From Massilia norwichensis (GTDB lineage Bacteria > Pseudomonadota > Gammaproteobacteria > Burkholderiales > Burkholderiaceae_D): a DNA stretch of 64,000 nt. A program made the position numbers and the translations under genes. Location: positions 62,001 through 126,000 of the forward strand of contig NZ_JANUGX010000003.1 of NCBI RefSeq assembly GCF_024753245.1. The letters run 5' to 3'. This document shows positions 1 through 9,389 of this stretch, one piece after another (within the stretch, counting starts at the first letter, position 1; each line of letters starts with the position of its first letter). The notes beneath the pieces are model-generated. The model did not search any database, was not told the DNA's origin, and saw nothing but the letters and a program-made list of their open reading frames with translations.

Positions 1-2770
1 GCGCCACGATACCCCCGGTCAGCGCGAACGGAATACCGGTGAACACCAGCAGTCCATCCTTGAGGTTGCCGAACATGACAAACAGCAGGGTCAGCACGAG
101 GAACAATGCCAACGGCACGACCGTCTTCAAGCGCTGCGTCGCCGACTGCAGCTGCTCGAAAGTGCCGCCCCAGCTTGTCCAGTAGCCGGCCGGGATCTTG
201 ACGGAGCGAGCGATCGCCGCTTCCGCTTCGGGCACGAAGCTGCCGACGTCGCGTCCCCGCACATTGGCGCTCACCACGATGCGGCGCTTGCCGTTCTCGC
301 GGCTGACCTGGTTGGGGCCAGGCGCGAACGACAACTCGGCCACTTCGCCCAGCGGCACATACGATGCGGCGCCGTTCTCGCCAGCCGGAAGCGGGATCGG
401 CAGGCGCCGCAGCGCATCGATGTCGCTCCGGAGTTCTTCCGGCAGCCGAACGACGATCGGGAAGCGGCGGTCGCCCTCGAACATGGTGCCGGCTTCGCGC
501 CCGCCCGTGGCCGTGGCCAGCGCCTCCTGCACGTCCGCGATGTTCAGGCCGTAACGTGCGGTTTTCTCGCGGTCGATGTCCACCGACAGCATCGGCAGCC
601 CGCCCGTCTGCTCGACCTTGACCTCGGAAGCGCCCGGGATTTTTTCCAGCACGGCGGCGATGTCCTGGCCGGTCTTCGCCAGCACGTCCATGTCGTCGCC
701 ATAGACCTTGACGGCCACGTCGCTGCGCACGCCCGAGATCAGCTCATTGAAGCGCAGCTGGATCGGCTGCGAGAACTCGTAGGCGTTACCGGGGTATTTC
801 TCGGCCTCCTTCTGGATCGCTGCGACCAGCTCCGCGTGGCTCTTCTTCAGCGGTGGCCAGGCAGACTCGGGCTTGAGCATGATGTAGCCGTCGGAGATAT
901 TCTGAGGCATCGGGTCCGACGCCACCTCGGCCGTACCAGTGCGGGCGAACACGCGCTCGATTTCCGGAAATTTCGCCTTCAGGCCGCTCTCGATCTTCTT
1001 TTGCATCGCCACCGACTCCGTCAGGCTAGTGGCAGGAATGCGCAGTGCCTGGATGGCGATGTCGCCCTCATTCAGGCTCGGGATGAATTCGCTGCCGAGG
1101 CGCGTGGCCAGCAGGGCAGACAGGACGACGAGGACGATGCTCGATGCCAGCACGACCGGCGCATTGCCGAGTACCCTGGCCAGCATCGGTGCGTACGCGC
1201 GCTTCGCCAGGTTCATCAACCTGTTTTCCTTCTCGGCAACGCGCTTCCCGATGAACAGCGCGACCGCCGCAGGCACGAAGGTCATCGACAGGATCATCGC
1301 CCCAAGCAGGGCGAGCACGACCGAGAAGGCCATCGGGTGGAACATCTTCCCTTCCACGCCTGCGAGCGCGAAGATCGGCAGGTACACGACCATGATGATC
1401 AACTGGCCGAACAGCAGCGGGCGCCGCGCCTCCCGGGCGGCTTCGAACACCTCATGGAAGCGCTCCTGCAAGGTCAGCTCCCGCTTGTGGTGTTCCTGCG
1501 CATGCGCCAGGCGGCGCACGCAGTTCTCTACGATCACGACCGCGCCGTCGATGATGATGCCGAAGTCGAGGGCGCCAAGGCTCATCAGGTTGGCGCTGAT
1601 CTTGTACGACACCATGCCGGAGAATGTGAACAGCATCGACAGCGGAATGACCAGCGCCGTGATGATGGCGGCACGGATGTTCCCGAGGAAGAGGAACAGG
1701 ATCACGATGACCAGTGCCGCGCCCTCCAGCAGGTTCTTCTTCACCGTGGCGATCGCCTTGTCGACCAACACGGTGCGGTCGTAGACGGGGACCGCCTTGA
1801 CGCCCGCAGGCAGGGTCTTGTTGATCTCCACCATCTTGTCGGACACGGCCCGCGCTACCACCCGGCTGTTTTCGCCGATCAGCATGAACACGGTGCCGAG
1901 CACGACTTCCTTGCCGTTCTCGGTCGCCGCACCGGTACGGAGCTCCCGGCCGAGGCCGACCGTGGCGACGTCGCGCACGCGGATGGGCACGCCGCGCACA
2001 TTGCTGACGATGGTGTTGCGAACATCGTCCAGCGACCGGACCTGGCCAGGCGCCCGGATGAGGAATTGTTCGCCGCGGCGCTCGACATAGCCGGCACCGA
2101 CGTTGCCGTTGTTGCGTTCGATGGCGTCGACGACCGCTCCCAGGGTCAGGCCGTAGGAACTGAGCCTGGCCGGATCGGGGGTGACGTGATACTCCTTCGC
2201 AAAGCCGCCGATGGAGTTGATCTCGGTGACGCCTGCTACCAGCCGCAGCTGCGGCTTGATGACCCAGTCCTGGACCTCGCGCAGGTCGGCAGGCGTGTAC
2301 GGCGTGCCATCCGCCTTCTTCGCGCCCGGTTCGCTCTCGACGGTCCACAGGTAGATTTCGCCCAGGCCGGTCGAGATCGGCCCCATGGCCGGCGTCACGC
2401 CCTCGGGCAGGTTTTGCCGGGCTTCCTGGATGCGCTGGTTGACCAGCTGGCGGGCAAAATAGATGTCGGTGCCGTCCTTGAAGATGACGGTGACCTGCGA
2501 CAGGCCGTAGCGCGACAGCGAACGGGTCTGCTCCAGGCCCGGCAGGCCGGCCATGACCGTTTCGATCGGGTAGGTCACGCGCTGCTCCACCTCGAGCGGC
2601 GAATAGCCTTCGGCGGAAGTGTTGATCTGGACCTGGACGTTGGTGATGTCCGGGACGGCGTCGATCGGCAGGCGCTGGTAATTGTAGACGCCGATGGCCG
2701 CCATCGCGAACACGGCGAGCATGACGATCCATCGGTGGCCGATGGCAAAGCGGATGATGCGTTCAAACAT
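1..2770 (-). CDS. czcA: CzcA-type heavy-metal RND efflux pump (HME family), C-terminus cut by window edge
   Basis: Inner-membrane proton-driven RND subunit of a tripartite Co/Zn/Cd-type exporter. About 923 codons are visible from the ATG at 2770; alignment with the paralogue at 32804-35971 implies that roughly 130 C-terminal residues lie outside the window. The start MFERIIRFAIGHRW, the N-terminal PDITNVQVQINTSAEGYSP segment and the TM4 signature DFGIIIDGAVVIVEN (acidic residues D-x5-D-x6-E, about window 1530-1570) are those of heavy-metal RND pumps. It is the last gene of czcI-czcC-czcB-czcA, 11 nt after czcB. The family assignment is firm; Zn/Cd/Co specificity is inferred from family and context. 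Confidence 0.95.
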   Translation of the reverse strand, partial: MFERIIRFAIGHRWIVMLAVFAMAAIGVYNYQRLPIDAVPDITNVQVQINTSAEGYSPLEVEQRVTYPIETVMAGLPGLEQTRSLSRYGLSQVTVIFKDGTDIYFARQLVNQRIQEARQNLPEGVTPAMGPISTGLGEIYLWTVESEPGAKKADGTPYTPADLREVQDWVIKPQLRLVAGVTEINSIGGFAKEYHVTPDPARLSSYGLTLGAVVDAIERNNGNVGAGYVERRGEQFLIRAPGQVRSLDDVRNTIVSNVRGVPIRVRDVATVGLGRELRTGAATENGKEVVLGTVFMLIGENSRVVARAVSDKMVEINKTLPAGVKAVPVYDRTVLVDKAIATVKKNLLEGAALVIVILFLFLGNIRAAIITALVIPLSMLFTFSGMVSYKISANLMSLGALDFGIIIDGAVVIVENCVRRLAHAQEHHKRELTLQERFHEVFEAAREARRPLLFGQLIIMVVYLPIFALAGVEGKMFHPMAFSVVLALLGAMILSMTFVPAAVALFIGKRVAEKENRLMNLAKRAYAPMLARVLGNAPVVLASSIVLVVLSALLATRLGSEFIPSLNEGDIAIQALRIPATSLTESVAMQKKIESGLKAKFPEIERVFARTGTAEVASDPMPQNISDGYIMLKPESAWPPLKKSHAELVAAIQKEAEKYPGNAYEFSQPIQLRFNELISGVRSDVAVKVYGDDMDVLAKTGQDIAAVLEKIPGASEVKVEQTGGLPMLSVDIDREKTARYGLNIADVQEALATATGGREAGTMFEGDRRFPIVVRLPEELRSDIDALRRLPIPLPAGENGAASYVPLGEVAELSFAPGPNQVSRENGKRRIVVSANVRGRDVGSFVPEAEAAIARSVKIPAGYWTSWGGTFEQLQSATQRLKTVVPLALFLVLTLLFVMFGNLKDGLLVFTGIPFALTGGIVA

Positions 2771-2781
2771 GGTCATGCTCC

Positions 2782-3981
2782 TCAATCTTCATGCTCGGCG
2801 CTGCCCTTGCCCTGCTCGGCCTTGAGGACAAAGCTGCCGCCGCTCGCATAGACCGCGCCGACGCGCAATCCCTGCAGGATCTCGACATGACGGGCGTCGT
2901 TGGCCCCGACGGTAACGGGCTGGGCCTTGAACCCTTCCGGCACCTTGACGAAGACCACCGGCTTTTCGTCGACGGTCTGCAGGGCATCGCTCTCGACGGC
3001 CACCGCAGCATGCTTCGATCCCTGTACCAGCGATACATTCACGAACAGGCCCGGACGCCACGCCAGCGAGGGATTCACGAGTTCGACACGTGCGGTCGCC
3101 GAGCGCGTCTGCTCGCCAACCAGGGCGCCGACGTAGCTGACCTTGCCGGTGGCGCTCAGGTCGGCGGCTGCCGCCTTCACGGTGGCGGTTTCGCCGACGC
3201 GGACGATGCCCAGGTCCTTGGGGGTGACGACGACGTCGACCCAGACGCGCGACAGGTCCGACAGGAGGAAGACGTTCGCATCTTCCTTGACGGCTTCGCC
3301 CAGGCTGATGTGCTTTTCTACGATGATGCCGTCGAACGGGGCGCGCAGTTCATAACGGTTCAGTTGACCGCTGCCGGGCGTGACGCCCAGGGCGGTGAGC
3401 TTGGACTGCGCAGTGCGCGTCGCGATCTTCGCTTCTTCCCAGGCTTGGCGGGCCTGCAGGTAGTCCTGCTCGGCAGAGATTTTGTCCTGCCAGAGCTTTC
3501 TTTCACGCTCGTAGGTCACCCGGGCGAGGTCTTCTTTCGTCCTGGCTGCGCCCAGTGAGCTGCGCAGCTCGGCAAGCTCCGGACTGGCAATCACGGCGAG
3601 AACCTGCCCCTTTTTCACTATCTGGCCGAGGTTGGCGGAAACCGACTCGGCGACACCTGGCAGTCGGGGCACGATATGCGCGGTCCGGTCCTCGTTGAAG
3701 CGGACTTCGCCCGGGAGCTGGACCGAGGTTACGATCGTTGCTTCCCCGGCTATGGCGGTCGTGATACCCGCCTGCTGGATCTGCTGCGCGGAGAGGCGGA
3801 CAAGGCCCTCCTCGCTGCCGTGCGATTCAGCTTTTTCGCTCGGCGCAGCCGCGTGTTCCTGTTCCCCGGCTGGCTGGTTCGGTTCCTTCTTCCAGAAGAG
3901 GATGGCTGCGGCAAGCACCAGGCCGACCGCGACGATCGCCGCCACAGCTTTGCAGGATTTGTTTTGACTGATGGACTTCAT
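2782..3981 (-). CDS. czcB: CzcB-type periplasmic adaptor (membrane fusion protein)
   Basis: Links the CzcA pump to the CzcC outer-membrane channel. The 399-aa protein has an N-terminal membrane anchor (about residues 11-29), a charged linker, then the adaptor order: the barrel/lipoyl strand QLPGEVRFNEDRTAHIVPR, a coiled-coil hairpin (RERKLWQDKISAEQDYLQA), the second lipoyl half LRAPFDGIIVEKHISLGEAV and a C-terminal membrane-proximal domain ending SFVLKAEQGKGSAEHED. The ATG overlaps the czcC stop by 4 nt, so translation is probably coupled. The paralogue at 35986-37200 has the same C-terminus. Cognate to the adjacent pump with high certainty. Confidence 0.95.
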   Translation of the reverse strand: MKSISQNKSCKAVAAIVAVGLVLAAAILFWKKEPNQPAGEQEHAAAPSEKAESHGSEEGLVRLSAQQIQQAGITTAIAGEATIVTSVQLPGEVRFNEDRTAHIVPRLPGVAESVSANLGQIVKKGQVLAVIASPELAELRSSLGAARTKEDLARVTYERERKLWQDKISAEQDYLQARQAWEEAKIATRTAQSKLTALGVTPGSGQLNRYELRAPFDGIIVEKHISLGEAVKEDANVFLLSDLSRVWVDVVVTPKDLGIVRVGETATVKAAAADLSATGKVSYVGALVGEQTRSATARVELVNPSLAWRPGLFVNVSLVQGSKHAAVAVESDALQTVDEKPVVFVKVPEGFKAQPVTVGANDARHVEILQGLRVGAVYASGGSFVLKAEQGKGSAEHED

Positions 3982-5261
3982 TGAAATTTCCCCGGGATGT
4001 AGCGGTGGATATCCGCGATCGAACGGTATTGGTCGGCGAGCGCGCGCAGGTACTGTGTCCTGGTCTGGAACAGGGTGCGCTGGGCGTCGAGCACGTCGGT
4101 GAAGCCGAACTTGCCCAGCTCGAAGCCGGTGACCGCGGCCTCATATGCGCTCTGGGCGGCCGGCAGGACCCGGTCGTGCAAGGCCGTCATCTGTTGCGTC
4201 GCCACCTCGGCGCGCTGATAAGCATCGGCCAGGGCCTGGGTCAGGCGCAGGCGCTCGACCTCGAGGTCGTCGCGTGCCTGGTCGGCGCGGCGCAGCGCGG
4301 CAAGCAGGTTGCCCTGGTTGCGATTGAAGAGCGGAAGCGGCACGGACAAGCCGACCACGGCCCGGCTGCGACCGGGATCGCGTTCACGCTGGGCACCCAG
4401 CGTTACGGTCACGTCCGGTATCCGCTGCGCACGTTCGAGCGCGACCTGGGCGTCGCGCCCGCTGACCGTCGACTGTGCCCGGCGCAGTTGTGGCGCCCCT
4501 TCCAGGCCTCCCGCCAGGTCTTCCCATGCCGGCAATCGGGCGAAGGCGGCATCGGGTGTTTGCAAGGAACGATCGAGTGGCCGCGTGCTTGACCACAGCG
4601 AGGCCAGCCGGCGTTTGGCGAGCGCCAGGTCGGCGTTCGCCTGTATCAGTTCGAGTGCGGCCGAGGCTTCGGCGACGTTGGCACGGGTGAGCTCGACGGG
4701 CGAGAGCTTCCCGGCCGTTACGCGGCGGCCGGTGACGTCGGTGGATTTGTGCGCCAGGTCGACGGACGCCTGGGCCAGGACGACCCGCTCCTGCGCCGTC
4801 AGCGCTTCCATGTAGGCCGTGATCACGTCGGCACGCAGGTCCGCACGCTTCACGTCTACATCGTCGAGCGCGAGCTTGCGCTCCTGCTCGGCGGCGGCGA
4901 TCCGCGCGGACCGCTTGCCGCCCAGTTCGATCACCTGGCTGACCTGGGCCGTTTCGGTCCGCGTATTCCGGTCGGTCCCTTCCGTCAGGAGCGACAGCTC
5001 GGGATTCGGGCGCGTGCCTGCCTGCAGGACGGCGCCGTCGGCGATGCCGACCGAGCGCGTGGCCGAGCGCAATGCCGGGTTGGCGGCCAATGCCAGTTCG
5101 ATGGCCTGGTCAAGCGTCAGGGGCTGGGCAGACGTGCCCGGCTGGACCAGGTCCGCGCCTGGCATGGATGAGGGTGTTGGCTGCCCGCTAGCATGGGCAG
5201 CCGGGAACGCGGTATGCAGCAGCAATACCGTCGCTCCCAGCACGAAGTGCCTGGATTGCAT
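3978..5261 (-). CDS. czcC: CzcC-type outer-membrane efflux protein (TolC family)
   Basis: Outer-membrane channel of the tripartite pump. The 427 residues begin with a signal peptide (hydrophobic to about residue 24, ending AAHASG). Two TolC-type repeats follow: the first with ALAANPALRSATRSV and QVIELGGKRSARIAAAEQE, the second with VVGLSVPLPLFNRNQGNLLA. The LGGKRSAR and PLPLFNRNQGN segments are typical of the CzcC/CnrC group. First large gene of the operon after czcI (111-nt gap), overlapping czcB by 4 nt. Confidence 0.94.
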   Translation of the reverse strand: MQSRHFVLGATVLLLHTAFPAAHASGQPTPSSMPGADLVQPGTSAQPLTLDQAIELALAANPALRSATRSVGIADGAVLQAGTRPNPELSLLTEGTDRNTRTETAQVSQVIELGGKRSARIAAAEQERKLALDDVDVKRADLRADVITAYMEALTAQERVVLAQASVDLAHKSTDVTGRRVTAGKLSPVELTRANVAEASAALELIQANADLALAKRRLASLWSSTRPLDRSLQTPDAAFARLPAWEDLAGGLEGAPQLRRAQSTVSGRDAQVALERAQRIPDVTVTLGAQRERDPGRSRAVVGLSVPLPLFNRNQGNLLAALRRADQARDDLEVERLRLTQALADAYQRAEVATQQMTALHDRVLPAAQSAYEAAVTGFELGKFGFTDVLDAQRTLFQTRTQYLRALADQYRSIADIHRYIPGKFQ

Positions 5262-5372
5262 GAATGAACTCCGAAGACTATTAGTGGAAATAGTCCGCGG
5301 CAGCCCAGCACGAACCGATAACGGTTCGAGGCTTACGCGTTAGAAAAGTCGTAGCCTGGGGCAGCCGCGGTA

Positions 5373-5735
5373 TCAGGCGCGGCCGGTCCACTGGGGGCGT
5401 TCTGGAGGTGTGAGGAAGGCGGAATCTGGCGCAAGAACCGGCTCGGACGCAAGCCTCTCCGGACTCTTGGCGATGATGGTCGACTCTAGCAAGTCGGGTG
5501 CGACAAGCGACATGTGGGCGCCGGCGCAGCAATGCGCATCGTGCACCAGTTTCTTTGTTGGTCCCTGCTTGTCTTTGACGGCGACCGCCAATTCATTCGC
5601 GGTCGAGTGGTGCTCGTGATGTCCGAAATGCATCGCCGCGCGGCCCGTCTCATGCGTGCAATACGCCGACAGCATGTTCCAGCTGAGCTGGAACGCAATC
5701 ATTGCAAGAAAGACGTACAGGAAGCGACGGGCCAT
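5373..5735 (-). CDS. czcI: CzcI-family small periplasmic metal-responsive protein
   Basis: A 120-aa secreted protein at the head of czcCBA. The start MARRFLYVFLAMIAFQLSW is a signal peptide; the mature part has a His cluster HFGHHEHH, a HDAHCC pair and the C-terminal PPERPQW that marks the CzcI family. In Cupriavidus metallidurans CzcI sits at the same place and is thought to modulate czc induction. The frame stays open to 5882, but the ATG at 5735 is preferred because homologues begin here and a TATACT box lies at 5745-5750. No Shine-Dalgarno is visible. The paralogue is at 38627-38986. Confidence 0.85.
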   Translation of the reverse strand: MARRFLYVFLAMIAFQLSWNMLSAYCTHETGRAAMHFGHHEHHSTANELAVAVKDKQGPTKKLVHDAHCCAGAHMSLVAPDLLESTIIAKSPERLASEPVLAPDSAFLTPPERPQWTGRA

Positions 5736-5744
5736 GATTCGAAA

Positions 5745-5750
5745 AGTATA
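5745..5750 (-). promoter_or_regulatory. -10-like box (TATACT) directly before czcI
   Basis: Minus-strand TATACT ends 9 nt before the czcI ATG, so transcription would start within about 3 nt of the start codon. No good -35 is seen at 16-18 nt upstream, suggesting activator dependence. The same GCTATA(C/T)T context recurs before the paralogous czcI at 38993-38998. Confidence 0.45.
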
Positions 5751-5882
5751 GCACGCCACCCTGACAGCCTCGCCTCTGCGCGCTCGACAGGCGAGCACGG
5801 TCAAACGCCTGTAGGTGCGATGCTGCACGGACAAGGCGCGATGGCACTCCCATACTGGCCGCGTCGAGACATAGGTGAACAA

Positions 5883-8477
5883 ATGGAAAAGCCGGAACGC
5901 GTGCGGCTGGAATTGCCGCTGATCCTACCTGAAGTCGACGACCCGAACGACCCATGCATCGGCCGGCTCATCGGTCTGCTGAACGGCCGGCCCGGCGTCG
6001 AACGTGTCCATATGAAGACGCCCGAGGCTGGTGCGCCCTTGCTGTGCCTGCACTACGATCCCGCCGTGATCAGCGTGACGCGGCTGCGCGAACTGGTCAA
6101 CGCCGCCGGCGCACAAATCACCAGGCAGTTCGGACACTACCTCGGCTGTGCGCCGGCTCCCTTGCATGCCCGCAATGCGCGGTTGTTTTCGGAGCGGCTG
6201 CGCCAGGTCCCGGGAGTGCTCGAAGCGGAGGTATCGGCCTCGGGCCGGATCCGGATCGAATATGAGCGCGCCGGCATATCGCGCGAAAAGCTGGACGGCC
6301 TGGTGCGCGAACTCGGCGCAGAACTGGTGCCCAACGGCGAACCCGCGCACGGCAAAGAGCCCGAACACGAACTCGAACACGACCATGAGCACGCCCATGG
6401 CGGCAAAGACGAGCATGCAGGCCACGAACATGCCCACGGTGGCATCTTCGGCGAACACGCAGAACTGATTTTCGCGGTGCTGGCAGGCGTGTGCGTGCTG
6501 GCCGGCTGGCTGGTCGAGCGCAGCGCAGCCGGCCCCGACTGGCTCCCCACCGCCTTGTATGTCGGTGCCTACCTGTTCGGCGGCTACTTCACCGCCAAGG
6601 AAGCCATCGAAAACCTTCTCGCGCGCCGCTTCGAGATCGACACCCTGATGCTGGTCGCCGCTGCCGGCGCCGCGGCGCTGGGCAACTGGGCCGAGGGCGG
6701 CCTGCTGCTGTTCCTGTTCAGCCTCGGGCATTCGCTGGAACACTTCGCGATGGGCCGCGCCCGGCGCGCGATTGAAGCCCTCGCCAAGCTGGCCCCAGAA
6801 ACAGCACTGGTCAAGCGCGGCGACGCTACCGAGGAAGTCCCGGTCGAAACCCTCCAGCCCGGCGACGTCGTCCTGGTCAAGCCGAATGAACGGCTGCCGG
6901 CCGATGGCGTGGTGGTCAAAGGCACGTCCAGCGTGAACCAAGCGCCGGTGACCGGCGAAAGCGTGCCGGTCGACAAGGCGCCAGTCCAGGACGGCAAGGC
7001 CGCGATTGCCGCGTTCGAGCGCGTTCCCGCTTCCAGCCGGGTCTTCGCCGGCACCATCAACGGCACCGGCGCGATGGAAGTGATGGTGGCGCGCCTGGCT
7101 TCGCAATCGACCATGGCCCGGGTCGTGCAGATGGTGGCGGAAGCCGAAGCCCAACGTTCTCCGACCCAGCAGTTCACCGACAAATTCGAGCGCATCTTCG
7201 TTCCGGTCGTCCTCGCCCTGGTGGCCTTGTTGATGCTCGCCTTCCTGGTCGTCGACGAACCGTTCTCCGCCAGCTTCTACCGGGCGATGGCGGTGCTGGT
7301 GGCTGCCAGCCCGTGTGCGCTGGCGATCTCGGTGCCGAGCGCAGTGCTGTCCGGCGTAGCCCGTGCCGGCCGCAGCGGCGTGCTCGTGAAGGGCGGCGGT
7401 CCGCTGGAAAACCTCGGCAGCCTGAACTCGATTGCCTTCGACAAGACCGGCACCCTGACCGAGGGTCGTCCGAAGCTGACCGACGTGGTGACGGCCTCCG
7501 GCGTGAACGAGGCCGAACTGCTGTCCGTGGTCGTGGCGGTCGAATCGCACAGCGACCATCCGCTGGCGTCCGCGCTCGTGGGCGGCGGGCGCGAACGCCT
7601 GGGTGGGAATGGGGAAACCGTCCGTGCCGATGACGTACGCGGCGTCATTGGCCGGGGCGTCCAGGCATCAGTCGACGGCGAAACAGTCTACATTGCGAAA
7701 CCCGTGCTGTTCAGCGAGCTGAAAGGCACGCAAATGCCGCCCGAACTGGCCGCCGCCAACGACAAGCTTGTCCAGTCCGGCAGGACCACGATGGTCGTGC
7801 GCAAGGGCGAGCGCTTCCTTGGGGTGATCGGCGTGATGGATACGCCGCGTCCGGCTGCGCCAGGCGTGATGGCGCAGCTGCGCGAGCTCGGCATCGAGCG
7901 CCTGGTGATGATCTCCGGTGACAACCAGCAGGTCGCCGATGCGGTGGCGCGCACGGTCGGCCTGACCGAGGCCAAGGGCGATCTGATGCCCGAGCAAAAG
8001 GTCGAGACCATCAAGGCATTGCGCGAACGCCACGGCAAGGTCGCCATGGTCGGCGACGGCGTCAACGATGCGCCCGCGATGGCCAACGCGACCGTCGGGA
8101 TCGCAATGGGCGCGGCCGGCTCGGATGTCGCGCTCGAAGCGGCGGACGTCGCGCTGATGAGCGACGACCTCAGCCAGCTTCCGTTCGCCGTAGGCCTGTC
8201 GCGCAGCACCCGCCGCGTGATCAAGCAGAACCTGTGGGTCAGCCTGGGCATGGTGGCCGTGCTGATCCCGGCGACGATCTTCGGCCTGAATATCGGCACC
8301 GCGGTCCTGTTCCATGAAGGCTCAACCCTGCTGGTGGTGATCAATGCGTTGCGCCTGCTGGCCTATCCAGGCGCCACTTCACGGCCTGCCGGCGAAGAGG
8401 ATGCGTCGCATGCGCGTGCCGATGCGGAGCGTACTGCCGGCGCCCGTCAGGTCGAATCGTCGAAAGCGCCGACATGA
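5883..8477 (+). CDS. P1B-4-type heavy-metal ATPase (CzcP/CtpD-like)
   Basis: ATP-driven exporter of divalent cations such as Co, Zn, Cd or Ni. The 864 residues comprise: an N-terminal region (1-150) resembling two HMA-like folds without a CxxC pair; a His-rich linker (about 156-193); membrane segments; the TGES actuator loop; TM motif S476-P477-C478; phosphorylation site D520-KTGT; SDHPLA in the nucleotide domain; GDGVNDAPA hinge; and H811-EGST in the final helices. SPC with HEG(S/G)T is the P1B-4 signature, as opposed to CPC in CadA/ZntA. The start ATG at 5883 follows TAGGTG, although the frame is open to 5514. It is divergent from czcI and overlaps the ZIP-like gene by ATGA. Confidence 0.92.
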   Translation: MEKPERVRLELPLILPEVDDPNDPCIGRLIGLLNGRPGVERVHMKTPEAGAPLLCLHYDPAVISVTRLRELVNAAGAQITRQFGHYLGCAPAPLHARNARLFSERLRQVPGVLEAEVSASGRIRIEYERAGISREKLDGLVRELGAELVPNGEPAHGKEPEHELEHDHEHAHGGKDEHAGHEHAHGGIFGEHAELIFAVLAGVCVLAGWLVERSAAGPDWLPTALYVGAYLFGGYFTAKEAIENLLARRFEIDTLMLVAAAGAAALGNWAEGGLLLFLFSLGHSLEHFAMGRARRAIEALAKLAPETALVKRGDATEEVPVETLQPGDVVLVKPNERLPADGVVVKGTSSVNQAPVTGESVPVDKAPVQDGKAAIAAFERVPASSRVFAGTINGTGAMEVMVARLASQSTMARVVQMVAEAEAQRSPTQQFTDKFERIFVPVVLALVALLMLAFLVVDEPFSASFYRAMAVLVAASPCALAISVPSAVLSGVARAGRSGVLVKGGGPLENLGSLNSIAFDKTGTLTEGRPKLTDVVTASGVNEAELLSVVVAVESHSDHPLASALVGGGRERLGGNGETVRADDVRGVIGRGVQASVDGETVYIAKPVLFSELKGTQMPPELAAANDKLVQSGRTTMVVRKGERFLGVIGVMDTPRPAAPGVMAQLRELGIERLVMISGDNQQVADAVARTVGLTEAKGDLMPEQKVETIKALRERHGKVAMVGDGVNDAPAMANATVGIAMGAAGSDVALEAADVALMSDDLSQLPFAVGLSRSTRRVIKQNLWVSLGMVAVLIPATIFGLNIGTAVLFHEGSTLLVVINALRLLAYPGATSRPAGEEDASHARADAERTAGARQVESSKAPT

Positions 8478-9193
8478 CGGCCACGCTTTCGAAGGTTTTC
8501 ACTTACGCGGCAATGCCGGCGATCGCCGTTCTGGTGGGCGCCCTCATCTCGCTCATACGGCAACCAGGTGCCGGATTGCGCAGCGCGGTCCAGCACTTCG
8601 CGGCGGGAACCGTGTTCAGCGTCCTTGCGGTCGAGTTGCTGCCGGACCTGATGCACCGGCACCTGCCCTGGCCAACCTTCATCGGCTTCACGCTCGGTGT
8701 CGCGTTCATGCTGTTACTGAAATGGTTCGGCGACCGGAACACGGACGAGACGGAAGGACGCAGCACCCGTGGACTGCTCACCGCCATGGGCGTCGACGTT
8801 GCCCTCGACGGCGCCCTGATCGGCTTGTCATTTGCGGCGGGAGAGAAGCAGGGGCTGCTGTTGACAGTCGGCCTGGTGCTGGAATTGCTCTTTCTTGGCG
8901 TGTCGTGCGGGACGTCCTTGCGCGGAGCTGGGCGGTCTTCGCCGAGGGTAGCCGGCACTGCGGCACTGCTCGGTATCATTCTCCTGGCTGGGGCCGGTGT
9001 AGGAGCGGCGGCTTTGGCTTCGGTCAGCCCGGTCTATGTCGATGCCCTGCTTGCGTTTGGTGTAGCTGCCTTGCTTTACCTGGTCACCGAGGAGTTGCTG
9101 GTGGAGGCGCATGAAGCGCCCGAAACGCCGGTTCAAACGGCGATGTTCTTCCTTGGGTTCATTCTGCTGTTCATGATCGACATGTTGGTCTAG
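8474..9193 (+). CDS. ZIP-like family metal transporter
   Basis: A polytopic protein of 239 aa with about 7-8 hydrophobic helices. The second helix HFAAGTVFSVLAVELLPDL resembles the ZIP TM2 ending in LP(E/D), followed by a short hydrophilic loop (GDRNTDETEGR). The central helix reads GVDVALDGALIG where canonical ZIPs have HNxPEG, so the usual metal-binding His is replaced by acidic residues. Its ATG overlaps the stop of the P1B-4 ATPase by 4 nt, and the same pair is kept in the paralogous module (28005-31390). The family assignment is moderately sure; transport direction and substrate cannot be told. Confidence 0.72.
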   Translation: MTATLSKVFTYAAMPAIAVLVGALISLIRQPGAGLRSAVQHFAAGTVFSVLAVELLPDLMHRHLPWPTFIGFTLGVAFMLLLKWFGDRNTDETEGRSTRGLLTAMGVDVALDGALIGLSFAAGEKQGLLLTVGLVLELLFLGVSCGTSLRGAGRSSPRVAGTAALLGIILLAGAGVGAAALASVSPVYVDALLAFGVAALLYLVTEELLVEAHEAPETPVQTAMFFLGFILLFMIDMLV

Positions 9194-9389
9194 GGATTCC
9201 CTTTGACTAGATCACGCTTTTGATGTGTCGACGTGTGAAATGTCTGATGAATCGCTATAGCGAGTGCGGCGAACGAGCACAAGGGCGGTCTACGGACAGA
9301 TGTCAAAGCTGTACTACAAGGTGTGAACCCATATCAGGACTCAAGACGCAGCGCCTCGACTCCGAGGAGGCGGGCGTGATCAGGTCGAG
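9194..9389. other. Intergenic stretch after the transposition genes, possible transposon left end
   Basis: 196 nt between the ZIP-like stop and the tniQ stop. It carries two GTGTGA motifs in direct orientation (near 9233 and 9320), the first within GATG-N7-GTGTGA. That resembles the GATG-N8-GTGTGA core of the 18-bp repeats at the other end of the element. No convincing terminal dinucleotide or target duplication could be fixed by eye. A 66-codon plus-strand ORF here has no homologue that I recognise and overlaps the tniQ end. Confidence 0.3.

Noticed and set aside
836..2851. 671-codon plus-strand open frame opposite czcA
   Set aside because: It is the antisense shadow of the GC-rich czcA gene; its translation is His/Asp/Arg low-complexity without any family, and the same shadow recurs opposite the second czcA.
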